Shown here piece by piece: positions 22,301 through 35,937 of a DNA stretch of 64,000 bases. Within the stretch, counting starts at the first letter, position 1. Each line of letters opens with the position of its first letter. The notes under the pieces were generated by a model. The model was given only the letters and a program-made list of their open reading frames with translations. It was not told where the DNA came from and made no database searches. Source of the stretch: Hordeum vulgare subsp. vulgare (taxonomy: Eukaryota > Streptophyta > Magnoliopsida > Poales > Poaceae); assembly GCF_904849725.1 (NCBI RefSeq), contig NW_025422562.1, positions 39,755-103,754 of the forward strand, written 5' to 3'. A program made the position numbers and the translations under genes.

Positions 22301-22994
22301 TCCCTGTCCGGCGAACATCTTGGCCTCCTTGAGCTTGTCGACGATGAGGGTCGTGAAGGTCTCCATCTCTTGCTGCAAGCATCAATAACTTGGTCGTATT
22401 TTGACCTCCAAGGAAAACCATTATATTGTTGGGAAGGATCTGCTAGCAGTGTGGGTACCTCGAAGGGGTTGTTGTGCATGCGGAACTGCATGCCGGAGAT
22501 GTCGCGCAGCCATGCCGGCAGGCCGCCGTAGTTCCACTCGCCGCAGATGTAGGGGCCGATGCGGAGGATGGCGTACATGCCGGCGTCCTGGACCTCCTTG
22601 AAGAAGCGCACGATGTCGTAGCTGCCCTCGAAGTTGTACTGCCGGCGGCGAGGCTCGTGGCCGTTCCAGAAGACGTACGTCTCGATGGCGTCCAGCCCGC
22701 CCTCCTTGGCCTTCCTGATCAGATCCGGCCACATCTGCAGGCAAGCAACGATCGAGACTTACAATTCATTCATGGAAACTAAGACGAGACGATGGTGTAT
22801 TCATCTGCTGCTCCGTGTGCAATGCATACCTCTGGCGTGCTCCTGGGGTAGTGGATGGAGCCGGAGATGAGGAGGCGGCGCTCGCCATCGATGACCATCG
22901 ACCGGCCGTCGTACCCGACCTCAGTGCCGCTGGCGACGGCCGCGGCCGCCGCGAGGAGGAGGAGCGCAAGTGGTTGCCACGACACGCGCTCCAT
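19386..22994 (-). CDS. BGAL: Beta-galactosidase (GH35) with C-terminal SUEL lectin domain, copy 2, intact
   Basis: Exons: 22994-22830, 22734-22459, 22372-22280, 22151-21999, 21884-21796, 21631-21526, 21403-21316, 21186-21065, 20963-20605, 20513-20425 and 20329-19386. They sum to 2484 bases, giving 827 residues, a normal length for the lectin-bearing plant GH35 group. Order: signal peptide 1 to ~23 (apoplast or vacuole route); GH35 barrel ~33-340 with E182 as acid/base and E254 as nucleophile by family analogy; [11 protein letters not shown] at the barrel end; beta-sandwich domains including [11 protein letters not shown]; and a SUEL/galactose-binding lectin domain ~735-827 with eight cysteines. 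The start is chosen because the signal peptide follows it directly and a TATA-like box lies 60 bases upstream. It differs from copy 3 only by T633I (base 19972). The exact subfamily number cannot be set by eye. Confidence 0.93.
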
Positions 22995-23053
22995 GGCGAG
23001 AAGCTGCTAGCTAGGGAGAAGAAAGGATGCACGCACGCACCGCCGGCCGTGTG

Positions 23054-23060
23054 TATTTAT
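23054..23060 (-). promoter_or_regulatory. TATA-like box of beta-galactosidase copy 2
   Basis: Minus-strand ATAAATA, 60 bases upstream of the start codon at 22994. Confidence 0.45.
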
Positions 23061-23741
23061 TGGGGAAAGAAAGATATATTGGCGTGGATTAGTAGGATAA
23101 GCAAAGAGCCACGCACGCACTCATGCGTGCAGCTAACAAACTGCGTTAGAGCCATGGATTAGTAGGATAAGCACGCGTGTGTATATGGAAGTGCATATTC
23201 ACATGGACTCTTGTTTTAAATCAGATGGTCTATTCGTTTTATCTATTCTTTGATTAGGAAGGGAGAGAGTCGCGATGAGAGAGCACATGCATCTGTGAAA
23301 GTATGATTTGATCGAACTGTCTCTTTCATTGATGATCCATGAGGATTAAATACACAGGGAATTAACCGTCGCCACGAACGGATGCGTCCGCTCGTGGGGG
23401 TCGTGAAAAAACCGTCGCGTCGGTTGGCTAGCAACCCGCACGAAGCGGTTCTGTACAAGGGAGGATTATTCCCTAATTATTATAATTAGTTTAAAATAAA
23501 TCCTAACACCCCCTAATCCTCGCTTGTCCTTGAGACCCATCATCTTTGAAATGTTCTCCTCCAAAACCCTGTGGAAAAAATTGAGAAGAAAACATACAAT
23601 ATGCCATGAAAAACTCCTTCTAAAACCCAGTGGGAAAATAAAGAGAAAATGACATATATCGTCCATGCTTGCATTGATATTGCCTCATTAAAAACCTTTC
23701 GTGAGAAACCATGTGGAAAAACTCCCTGTGGTAGAAATTCT

Positions 23742-23873
23742 GTAAGAAAGGTACAAGGACACGGAAGCTTCCTGTGGTAGGCCATTCAACCTAAAGCATT
23801 GTTTGAAATTGCATCAACATAGCCAAAAGTGAAAGTTGATTGAGAAATAATCCCAACCGAAGAGCTTCTTGCA
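23742..23873 (+). pseudogene. Fragment of Myb/NAM-associated gene, unit 2
   Basis: Same fragment as at 7181-7312, similar to 32241-32370. Confidence 0.7.
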
Positions 23874-24572
23874 AGCCTATGATCACTCCTAGCTTGCGTG
23901 CCCTACAAATACATCCACAAATGTGTTGATTAATTCATAATTCCTTTAATTTTGTATTGATAAGTTTCGAAAAAAATCAATTTCGTGAATTAGACTACGT
24001 ACTCTGCCCATCGAAAGGCGTTGTCCAAGGCTTGGAGAGAGCCTCCAACGTATGGAGTCGGAGGGTTATCTCCAGTGGCAATCCACCATCCCAGCGGGAT
24101 CCTTACTGCATTGAGCCCGTTTACCGCCATGAAGCATGGAATCAACAAAGTTGAACTAAGCACATGCTCTATAAAACCCAGATTGAGGGAGTACTACCTA
24201 TGTTACTCCCACTATGGGTAGTATCAAGGAGAGGTACTTCCTCCTTCTTGGTGTATAGGTCATCTTAGGTTGTGCATCGCGGCCAAGACGAAGAGAAAAA
24301 AAAGAAAAAAAAATGTTAATTTTTCTAATTAATACCATTGCATGCAATGAATTGATCGCTGCTGTTGTGGACACTGTGCCTTTTATAGGGACAAAATAAT
24401 AGCAACAAAAGGAGAGGTAGACATGAAGAAAAAACTTATACCAACAAAGTTGATGGTCAAATTTATAGGGACTAGTCGGGTGTCCACCATCAGACGAGGG
24501 AGGAACACGGGACGAGGTAGACATGAAGAAAAAACTTATACCAACAAAGTTGAACGTCTTCTTAGTTTCGTA

Positions 24573-24668
24573 GTCCCTTCGTTTGGAATGGATGTATCTA
24601 GGTTTATTTTAGTTGTAGATACATTTATTTTTATTACTTTTACGACAAGTAATTCCAGACGAAGGGAG
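24573..24668. mobile_element. Stowaway MITE, unit 2
   Basis: Same 96-bp element with TA target duplication as at 8012-8107. Confidence 0.88.
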
Positions 24669-27600
24669 TATATTTGTATTGAACATGTTTATTAGGTTTT
24701 ACATTTAGATTTATATATAATAGGTGAAGGAAGTTTAGGCTAGAATCGTTAAACGGGATATACAGAGAGCAATGAGCATGATCCACGTGACGTGAAGTGT
24801 ATGTCGTTGGATTCGAAAAAATGAATGGACCAAATGGAAGGAGGGGATCGATCCATGAGAGCTCAACGCTGACCAATCAGAAGCATTCGTCGATGACGAA
24901 AACCTTCTATGGCTCGCGCGCTCTTGTTGGTCCGCGCCAGAAGGAAAATTCGTTTCGAACCGGCGCGTACAGGCCCGCCAAGACCACATGAAATTTTTCA
25001 TGGTTTTGAACTATTGCAGCGGGCAGGCCCATCGGTGCCAATTAAAAATGATTTTTAAGATAACCAAACACCAACCAGTAGAGACGATAGGCCCTCCTTC
25101 CCGATTCCCAACCAACCCCGCCCCCAACCCCAACCCCAACCCCATCTCATCCCCATCCCCATCCCATCCCCATCCCCATCCAGCCGCCAATGACCACCTC
25201 CCTCTCCGACAACCGGCGAGCTCCCCACTCCCAGACTCGTCGGCGACCTTCCGGCCTCCGCCTTCTACGCCACCCTTCTCTCCCTACACCCCAGATCGAA
25301 TCCAGCAGCTCAGGACGAAACCCTAGCTCGATGCCATGGCCACACCAGCAGCAGTCCCTCCCTCCCTAGCCCGCGGCCATGGCGACCTAGCAGGCAAGAG
25401 GAACCTGAACCCTATCACCGGCCATGGCGAGCGTGGAAGGCACCATGGGAGAGGAGGCATGTGCTGCTGCTCAAGACCCTAAACCAGAAAGGAAGTAATA
25501 AGCTGCTCCGACCCATCTCATCCTCTCAGATTTCCTCAGATTTGGTACAAGAAAATGATCCAGCTCATTAGAGTAGTATTTTTCTGCGACGTTGCCTATT
25601 TTGTTGTTGAACTGGCCCTATTATTCTGTCAAATGAGTCTTTTTGTTTTTCCTTCTTTGAAATGAAGCATATTGCTTTCGAGTGCTAGACATCACGGAGC
25701 TGTTCTATTCTTTTGAATGACTTGTAAGAAGGAGCCAACCATTTGCCAGCTCTATTATAGTTGTTCAAAACGAAAAAAAAACAGGTTCTTGCCTACCTGA
25801 AAGATCTTTACAAAAAAATGATTTGTTATTCGCATGATCTCATCTGGTTTGGCGCCTCCCTACAATCTCACTAGAGTACGACTACTATTTTTCTCTGAAG
25901 TTGCCTATTTTGTGTATAGTGCTAGACATTATGAGCTGCTCTATTCTATTTTGTGTACATCTAGTTTGCCTCTATCAGTATTCTTTTTAAGAAGGCCGCG
26001 CATGTCTCTCCAAAATCTTCAACTTTCGGTCTCGTAATATTTCTGTAGGCTCTTCCTCACCTCACCTTTTCTCTCTCCCTGATCGAGCACCTTCGCCATG
26101 GGAGAGGAAGGTTGTTTCATCCGCCTGCTGTACTGCTGCTCTAGGGGACATGCACCTGCTTGTTGTGCTGCTGCTCTGTACGCCATGGACATCCCTCCTC
26201 TGGTTCTCCTCGCTCGTCAAGGTAGTAAGCTGCTCTAACCCATCTTCCCCTCTCAAATTCGGTACAAGAAAATGATTTTTGTAACTGGACATCAAAAGCA
26301 GAACCGGTGTGTGTTGTTGGTCAAGCAAGAAGAAAGAAAAAAGGCATCCGTTGCCTGCAAAACAAATCTGTGTGTGTGCTGCTCTCCTCCTCCTCTGTTT
26401 TTGCTTGTGTCAATTTGCTCCAACAGCTTGCGCGCGTGTGTGCATCCATTGGGAGAGAGAGAGGCTCTTGCCAACACCTCTACAATCTCACCGGAGTTCT
26501 ATTTTTCTGTGATGTTGCCTATTTTGTTGTTGAAATTGACCGTATCCCTGTGTCAAATGGATATTTTTTCCTCCATTGAAATGAAGCATATTGCTTTTGA
26601 GTGCTCACATTGACATTACTGTGGAATAAAATGTTCATTATATGCTCTTCTGTTGAATAACGTGTAAAACAGGTCCAGCCATTTGCCAAGTCTATTATAT
26701 TTGTTCTAAAAGAAAAGAAAAAAAAAACAGGTTCTTGCCTATCTATAGTATATGTGTTTTCAAAAAAGCTGTATCTTTTTCTTCGAGAGAGATGCACTTC
26801 TGTATCAACATTCTTTTTAAAAAGTGACACATGTCTATCCAAAATTTTGAACTTCATGGCCTCGTATAATTTCTTGAGTTGGTGAAAGTAATTGCCGGAT
26901 ACTGAGAGTAACCACAACAGATAAATATGTCATCAAACCACCATGTTCTACCCCATTTTGGAGGAACAAGATTAAAGTCATACCAGCAGAATTAACTACA
27001 TGAAAGGTCCATCCTTTTCAGGAAAAACCCACCGTGCAGCCCTACGAGCAAGTTCATGAGCAGAAGGATTGAGCTCAATCAATAAATTTGAATACTGGCT
27101 AGGCACACATCCACACGGAAACCAGTACTAGATCGAACAGTATTGACCATGGGTTCAGGTTGACAATGGTCATAAACCTCTCATCACTTTGGTATGTTGA
27201 TTGACCTCTTTTTTGCACTGCATGTGCAGGTGCTAAACATTGGTACGTGTTGGTGGGGCTCGACAAGCTCACCCAGGGAGGGCACCCCCAAGCTGAACTC
27301 CATGGAGCCCCGCTCCAGCGTCTAGGACAGGTCTTTGTTACTGGATCCATTACTAGGACATGATTTCTTCTTTTCCTTCTCCATTTGAGATCAACATTCG
27401 TTATGTCCTTCTTGTGCAGCAGCAGCAGGATTCCATCGGTACACGAGATGACAAGGGGTTCATCGAGGTGTGTGGTGGTAGGCTCTTTCGTTGGACCCGC
27501 TGCCTGTTCGGCATCGGCTCCATAACAGTCATGGTTAGCTCCTCTCCTTCCCCTGCTCCCCTCTGGTTGCGCTCGGGTAGAACAAATACCTGCTTCATTT

Positions 27601-27683
27601 ATATGATAGATGATAATATATGGAACATGTACGTATGGCTTCTTCAGTCTGAATTCGTGTATTTGACTCCTGCTTATATGTAA

Positions 27684-29030
27684 GAGCATCTATAGCAGAC
27701 CTCGTATAAAGCCGATCCGCAAAAGTCGTTTGCAGTTCGCGGAAAAACCCTTTTGTGGACCGGCGTGTGCGGCAAAATATCCTTTTATGAGGGTCCATTT
27801 TACGGGGTCTGCTGGGCCGCCGCCCACGCTGGCCTGCGAAATCTATTATTTCCATTGCATTTTCAGGCATGAAAACACATTTAGTTGCTTCTTTATTTTC
27901 TTCAAAGGCATTGGATACATCATAATTCACCAAATTATTGCTAAAACAGCAAGACCAAAAAAAACAAGAACCACGATTAGACATTTTAGAAGATATCCAA
28001 CTTCCATAACTGCTCCCACTAGTTGGATCAACATCTTCTCCATGCATTCATTGTTGATCCAGGGGTTCTTCATCTTGCATTCTTCATTCTTCGGCTTTGA
28101 TTCTAAACAATTAGACGTTGATTCACCTCTAATATCTATTCTAATTGCACATGCAGCTGCATCGTTAGGTTCAATTATACTAAGGAGTGCACGAACATCT
28201 ATTAAGTTTCTTTCTATCAATAGATCGATGTATTCTTCTTTCCAATACCAAAATTAGCATCTACCTTCCTACACAGATGAACACCTCAATAAGCTACCAT
28301 AATTTAACCAAATAAGTTGACAAAGCAGAAGAGGAAGAAGGGCATACCCCGTCGTTTCTGCATTTGAAGAATACCCATCCGAGGTGCTGCCGTGTGTTGG
28401 ATGTGAGCCGCAACACTGTTTCTAGGCAGTCATCGCACTCTATGAGTGGCATCGGCAAGCCGAGCCCAAGCGATGGCCGGAAGAGTCCTTGCCGGCAAAC
28501 CGACGCCAGCAACTAGAGGATGGAACCAGTACCTGCATGCGGCGCTCGCGCTTTGCCGAGGCTGTGCGGGGTGCTCCCGACCAATCCATGGCTTTGGTGC
28601 AGCCAACGGTGGCTGGAAAAGCCAATCTGGTGGTCGCGACAAAACAACCACCGATTTGTAGCTTTCCGGTAAGCCGAGGCACGAGGGCGTGGTGGAGGCC
28701 GATCTTGGGACTGCGGCGGCCCACCGTCATGATCCGGACGGCTGGTACGGCCGGAATCGAAGGCGGCACCCGGCGGCGGTAGGTGGGGGAAAAGCGCGGG
28801 TGAAATGTCCCACCAACTAACCGCTTAGATATATACAGGGCACCGACGGGGTGGGCGGAAGAACCTGCATTTTCGCGGGTTAGGGTGGGCATTTTGTCGC
28901 GCCCCGCAAAAAAAAATTACGGGCCGGACGCGGTAGTGGGGTCTGGTCTAGCAGCATTTTCCGCCTTGACCTGTATTTTGGCGGTTATTTTGCGGGTTCG
29001 GCCCTTTTAGGGGGTCTGCTAGAGATACTC
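27684..29030. mobile_element. PIF/Harbinger-type element with GRF gene, unit 2
   Basis: Same element and TAA target duplication as at 11123-12469; one base differs inside (G at about 27975). Confidence 0.82.
27927..28512 (-). pseudogene. GRF-type zinc-finger protein, broken, unit 2
   Basis: Same broken gene as at 11366-11951, with the same in-frame stop, inside the Harbinger element of this unit. Confidence 0.65.
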
Positions 29031-31916
29031 TAATAGTACTATGGTGACCATAGGTTGCCATGAGCCCATGACATGGTCATCTATCAAGACCTAAAATATT
29101 TGAGAGGTCAACCTGGAAGACTGAATTTGTGCATGTAGCAGCACTCTCCAGTCTCGCGAGCATCAAGTTAATTTTGCAAGTACGATTCCTCGTGCAATTC
29201 TGGCTAGACTTGGATCACCTGAAACGAAAAATTACTTGAAGAAATAAATAACGGTCTGCATACATCCGAGTAATCAACTAGTTAATTGTTTGTCGGGTCA
29301 ACATGTGAGAAATAATTCCAAGGCATGTGGAGGACTTTGTTTCCATTTTTCAGTTAGCCGCATGGTTGATCTGGTTCATTTGCAGTAGTACACATACAAG
29401 TTGTCAAAACTAGCGCCTTTCCTGCTCCACTGCCAGTGATAGCAGCAGTAGTCTCACTTTAGATTGTTGGACGTGTGACACTAGCTGTACCCATGCTTGT
29501 GACGTTCAATACTTTAAATTTCAGTATCGGCCATTTCCTATTTTCGGATTGTTATCATAATACTTTGACATGGAAATAATGTTTTTTTTTCAATTTACAG
29601 AACCAACTAGCCTGTCCTTCCATTTGTGGTATTGATGGCCATGGACCACGGTTCTAGTAGTCGGCAAAGCACGTATCTACTAACTGCTCCTATCCAGGAT
29701 GCGTGCAAAAGGTGTCACATCATCGCGTTCCTATTCTCATCCCCCCGGCAAAACATCATTGTACACAATGTTGATGCAACAATTGCAACTTGCAAGCTCT
29801 ATACTAGTTTCAATGGAACCTGGGACTAGCATAGGCCCTGGGACTAGCCGGGGTCCAAACATATATTTTATATTCAAATACAGTTGGAGTGAATCATCAT
29901 GTCTGTGTTGCTGGGTTAGTGTAGAATATAGCCCATTCTTTCTAAATTAGAGACTTGGTGGCTGGAGTAGGCACTATGTAAACTGGGCATCCTATCATTA
30001 TTCGGATTCAGGAAAAACAGTATAGCTCAACATGTGAATATATGTCCAGTTCTTTTTGGTTTTCATGTAAATGGTGATAATTTGGAATATATCAAACCAT
30101 AGCCTGTCCTTACACGATTACACACTTCCCATGTCCATTAGCCTGCTCATGTTTGTTACTACTTCCTAATATATATACATGTTGGTCTTTGTCAGTGTCA
30201 TGAATTAAATTGTTACATTGTCAAGGTTCCCCTGGAGGTTGGGGCACACCGTGGATGGCTTAAACCCGCCCTTCTTCAGTTACATTCTAGATTGTGGTGC
30301 TGATCTCAGTCAGGAAAAGGAAGAGAACATTATTGTTCTTCATCTGTCCGTGAAGAAAGGTACTAGCAACTGCTACTACAACCTAGTACAAGAACTTCCT
30401 TTTATCACACTTGCTGCTGCTTTTTACTAGAATTGTCACATATGAGTTGCCATTTGTTATTTTCGTTTTGTTTTGGGGGCCTGCTATATTATAAATACCA
30501 AGTTATACCTGAGTTTTTGTCAAAGTATTACTTGAAAGTACAAATGAATTTTGAATGAGTGGAAAACTTAGTAGTAGGCTCATTTTATTAGTTTTCTTCA
30601 GTACGATCATGCCTTGTTTTCGTATCATTTTGTTTATGTTGGCAGAATTATTGCACATAATTATAGTTCACATATGATGTTGCATTCGGAAATCGATTTG
30701 AACTCATTGAGATGCTCAAGGAGTCACAAACACTCGTCTTGCAATGCAAGCACTTGTGCTGATGACCATCCATCCTTGGTACATTTAATTACATGGCAAT
30801 TTCTAGGATTCTGGGTTGCGCTGATGGTCTCTAATGCAAGCACTTGTGCTTCTCGTGGTGATTATGGTAAAATAATTAGTGGATTTAGCCCTCAATTTTA
30901 GTCCTATGAGTTTTTGTCTTTTGCCGGGTATTGTGTTGCATGCGCTGGAGTGTTTCCCTTGTCGACGTGCTGGGTAATGTGTGTGCTGGTTGCAGTTGGT
31001 CCTTGGTTGATCTCCATGCCAGTGGTTGGAATGTTTTGGCTGTGTGATATGTGTGATGGTTTACCAGGCTTTGTTATAAAGAAGCCCCTTATGGCATGTC
31101 CTCTAAAACACTATAACTCTGATTCGTCTACTAGTGATGACATGGTTGTTTGATTCCTAGGGTTGTTATCAAATTCTGGCATGTTCTGTCCTATGTACCC
31201 TAACAGTGCATTCCTGATATCAATCGTTCCTATGATCATGTACAGTTCATTTGGTCATTTTCACTGTTGCTTGATCATCTATTGTTGCTCGATTGTCTAA
31301 ATCTTCTTGATTTGGAAAGCTAGACATGCTATTTCCTAACTGCTAGCTCCATAACAGAACATGTATTTCTTTTCACTCATTCATGACTCTCATTTTAATG
31401 GGTTTTGTCAATGAAACAATGCAAGATAGGAGTGGGATCACTGAATTGTTTTACATAGATTAGATGACCGGCCGATTGCTATTTTGTTGTGTGCATGTTT
31501 ACTGGACACATACATTACACTTTTTTTAGCTTGCTCATTATAGACTGGACATTGGTCATGTGGAAGGACTAGCAGACGGATGGCTGCTTGCCCATCCTAG
31601 CAAACATGGTGAGCTTCCCCCCTCCTCCACATCTGCATAGCACGCACAGTTTGTATGTTTTGGTTTTCTCGCGTGATTTGAGAACAAAGGCGCAAGCATG
31701 GTTCAAAGTAGACTACTCTCCTCTGCTGGTATGGTCACTCGGTTCTGAACTTTAAATTGTATATAATCTTAAAGTGGAGTAATCCCCTGTATCAAATCTG
31801 ACTTCACCATGATTTGAGTGGAATAATAAGAAGAATATGCATAGCTTCTTGTTGTTAGTTTGTTTGGCATAAAAATTAACATGCGGTGACAATTCTTTTG
31901 TTAGTTTTTTATCAAG

Positions 31917-32831
31917 GCGTGGGAAGTTGTGTCTCTTGATGCGACGACCATCACAGACAAACCGCCAAGTGCTATTGGCAAATGATAGAGGGTCAATTCC
32001 TCTGCTTCATGGCGAAGTATCCCAATAGAACACCGCTCACCTTGAGGTCTCTTCAAGGTCGTTGGGACGCTATCAAGCCGGTTTGTAGCCGTTGGGCTGC
32101 TTGCTTGGAATAAGACCGCAATGCACCACCAAGTGATACCGTTGAATTGAACTATGTGAGTTCTTTCTCACGTTGTACTTTAAATGTTTGAAACATGTTT
32201 CATATGTTGAATTTTGTTTTTGTTTTTTAGGAGTAATTGTGCAAGAAAGGTACAAGGACATGGAAGCTTCCCATGGTAGGTCATTCAACCTAGAGCATTG
32301 TTCGAAATTGCATCAACATAGCCAAAACTGGGAGTTCATTGAGGAAGAATCCCCACCGAAGAATGGCTCCCTCACCGAGACGGATGATGATGATGAAGAT
32401 GATGATGGCCCAAGAAACAAGAACAAGTCGGATGGAAACAAAAAGGCGAAGGACAAGATCAAGAGGGAATCGAAGGCATCAAGCTTGCATGATAAGATAG
32501 ATATCATGGTGCAATCAAATGAGGAGATGAAGCAGGAGTTGGCCGAGAAGAAAGCGCAGGAGAAGCAAGAAAGTGGCCCTTACTCAAGGAAGAAGGGTTG
32601 TGCAAGGCCGCCATTGAGGAGAGGAAAGCCCTTACCGAGGAGAACAAGGCTTTGTCCAAGCTTCTTGCAGAGGAGAACAAGATCATGACAATGAATCACA
32701 ATAAAATGAACGACATCACCAAAGAATGACATGATATGGCAAGAAAAGAAATCTTGAAGAGAAGAATGATGGCTGCAAGGTGTGATGACTTCAGCGCCGG
32801 TGGGGGAATGGGTGGCGGAAATGGAGAGTGA
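31917..32831 (+). pseudogene. Myb/SANT-like NAM-associated protein, broken, unit 2
   Basis: Same sequence and the same breaks as at 15356-16270. Confidence 0.8.
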
Positions 32832-33092
32832 TGATGTTGACGATGATGGTCACGGAGATGATAATGGCTTTTGCGTGAGATTCTTTTGGGGTTGTGGAGA
32901 GAAACGAGAACCAAGACGGTGGTGAAGATGGTGGTTGCTTTTGCATGATGTTCTTTAGTGTCTTGATAAAAAAAACAATGGTTTAATTTGAGCGAAAATT
33001 GTGTTTGGTTGTTCAAATTTGCTACAAATCAATGGAATTGATGCCAAATTGTAAGTTTGAATTCTTGCGATTTGCGGGTTGGCAAGGGCCAT

Positions 33093-33181
33093 GGCAGAAC
33101 AGAACCTGCCCATGAAACTGTAGAACAGAATATTCGTGAATATTCTGTTTTATAGTTCCACGATGCGGGTTATGTTTTGCC
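33093..33181. repeat. Inverted repeat with palindromic core at join of units 2/3
   Basis: Same structure as at the first join, with perfect core at 33125-33148 (11-bp arms, GT spacer) and imperfect arms of about 44 bp. Confidence 0.85.
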
Positions 33182-34605
33182 GCGACCCTCGCTAGTCGTA
33201 AAAAGCGATTTTTTGCAAACTGTAAACGCGCGATATAGGTCCGTAATATAAGGGTCTGCTAGCAAACGGTAAACATCCTTCTTCTCCTTTTTCTTATCTA
33301 AAAAATTGGTGACGTTCACCTATTCGTCGCTTTTTTGTCAAACCCCCTTCCTACGTGCATAGCGATCGCAGGGTTTTTCAAGAAAACTGTCGACGGGACA
33401 GCCTTGCCCCTCTATCAAGACCGGATTATCTTTGTCTAGTTGGAACCATCCCTCGCATGAGCCTTCATATTGTATGGTGACGCTGCATGCAACAAGATCC
33501 TAACACGCATGGTTTTCTATCCTGGTCGACCTGTACAATACTGTATGGTACACGCACAAAACAAAAATGTAGCTTTGAAAAGGTACACTCACGATGCTCA
33601 CAAACATAATTTATAAATACTCACATAAATTTCTATTGTTTTCATATTTCAATCAATGTCAAAGACATTTCGGACATGTCCAAATGTTTTAAATGTCAAA
33701 GCCATACTCTTTCGTAAATATTCACACAAAATTGTTGGGCAATTGCGGGTGGCTTCCATCGTAAAATTCCTAAAATATCTCATCAATCACAAACCATGTG
33801 TTCCACCGTGACCATCTACACCTGCAGGAGGCGTGCTTCGAGCTCCCTCTCGGTCCGCCTTCGAAAACCCAATGTATCACCAAAATCAAGGTAAAGTATT
33901 TTGGTAGATTTTTCCCGCTAAATAGGCCCTTAGGATTGTCGCAAATCAAGAATACCATTTAAAATGAAGGAAAACTTAGCCGCCTTTGTACGCCCCTAGT
34001 AGCCACCCAGCGCCAGCAGTGAGCCTGCACATTGCCAGAAATACATAGGAATCACCATGGATTTCCACCGGCCAACTGCAGAGATCCATGTGGACGCACG
34101 TTATAGGGCTGCTGCACTTGCACGTTGAGAGCGGCATGTCGCCGGTTAACCTACATCCCAGTTGTAACTCGATCGCCAGTATTGTTGCCAACTCTGTGTC
34201 AGAAAAATATGAGGGTGTTACGTGAAGAATAACACATGCATAGGAGGCATATACCATACTCAACACAAGAGCCCATGCAAGATCACATGCATAAGAGATA
34301 GTAAGAACGATACATGGAATTCGTTCAGGTAGCAACAGTTTAGTACCTTGCACCGCAGATGTGGGATCTAAAATTCTAGATGCTCCTGGTCTGGTATGAC
34401 TCTGAAGTATATAGAACTTACAAGTATAGAATAATAGTACATTTTTTAAGGCAAACTCGCGAACTTGTTACTGCGTCAGTGTTTACAGGGGCGAACAGAA
34501 GATCTTCAACATGGCCTAACCAAGTATTACGACCAACTCCCAGAGTAAGTGAATGTTACAGCGTCATGTGTAACTGCTCCGTACTGCACCACACTGCCGG
34601 TTTAG

Positions 34606-34617
34606 CCCCCCCCCCCC
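34606..34617. repeat. Poly-C tract, 12 C (unit 3)
   Basis: Uninterrupted run of 12 cytosines, the shortest allele in the window. Confidence 0.95.
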
Positions 34618-35913
34618 GAGTGTAACTCTTATTGTCAACTATGTGTGAGAAGAATATGAGGGTGTTACGTGCTGATGAATGACACAAGAGGCCTGCGTTA
34701 TCGCATGCATAAGAATGATATTGTAGATGGTCCATAGGCATATAGTACCATAATTAACACAAGAGCCCTGCATTATCACATGCATCAGAATGATACGATA
34801 CATGGAATTCGTCCAGGTGTAGCAAAAGTTTAGTACATGTAGCTAGCATCGCAGATGTGGGATCTAAAATTCTATATGCTCCTGGTCCGGACTTTAATTG
34901 AATAACATTTGTGATAGTTACAGAACCTTATTGTTTCAAACTATGTGATGAGTACATATGAAACTTGGAAAATCACCGCAACAAATTCTTCATGTGCCTG
35001 TGTCTCCGACGGAAAATCTTCCCCATAACAAAACGAGCTGCCACAATCACCCCAACAAATTCTAGATTGAACCTTGATCCATCAAAAATCACATGAACTG
35101 AACCATGCATTTGTTCTAGGCTAATTAGCCCCCTAACACATATCCTGCAGAATAATTAACCTGTTCCTCACGGTAGCTAACACTTAGAGCACTAACAATC
35201 GCATGTGAAGACCACATTTGATCATCAATTTAAAATGTTTTCCCCGAAATGTCATATAACTTATTTAAAGAACTTTACCACATAAGTGATACGTTATTTA
35301 CATAATGTTTGTGATGGTTATAGTAGAACACTTGCTCGCACACTTGAGAGGGCCACTGTGCGAGTTAATCAGAAAATATATGTAATAGAATGAAATAATA
35401 CTTTTTTGTTAAGCAATGGAAAATCGTATTATTTAGATTTACAAGAAGTTTAAACAAACCTTTTTATTATCAACAGAATGAGACATGAGAAAGAACATTA
35501 AAAATAAATAAGTGTATTTGTTTGTGCCAAATGAATGGAACATTATGTAGAAAAAGTTAATTTTTTTAAACTATACGTGGATGCTGTTAAATATTTAATT
35601 TAATTAAAGGTGCAAAATTTATTTTCCCACGTTGTTACTTGTGATTCAAATAAGCAAACCCATATGTATATAAGAAATAGAAATTACCAACGCATATGTA
35701 TTGTCTGCCTGTTTCTTCAACCGAAAATCTTCACCCTATAGCAAACTGATCGAGGAGGCGAAAAATTCTTGGTTTAACCTCGATGATCTCCATCGAAAAT
35801 CACATGAAGCGAACCATGTAATTGTTCTGGGCTAATTACTTAGCCCCCTAACACATATGCCTAGCTCCTGATTGACGTTAGCTAACACTAAGCCTAAACG
35901 ACACTAACTATAA

Positions 35914-35919
35914 TTTATT
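35914..35919 (-). terminator. Polyadenylation signal-like AATAAA, copy 3
   Basis: AATAAA on the minus strand, 19 bases beyond the stop codon ending at 35938. Confidence 0.4.
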
Positions 35920-35937
35920 CCTTGGTTCATGTGGGGA

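Larger units (their letters stand above)
16572..33132. repeat. Tandem repeat unit 2 (16,561 bp)
   Basis: Second full unit. It contains an intact beta-galactosidase gene and the longest poly-C tract (21 C). Private differences noticed: a coding change at 19972 (T633I), G for C at about 24094, and G for A in the GRF element at about 27975. Otherwise it matches units 3 and 4 throughout the regions compared. Confidence 0.97.
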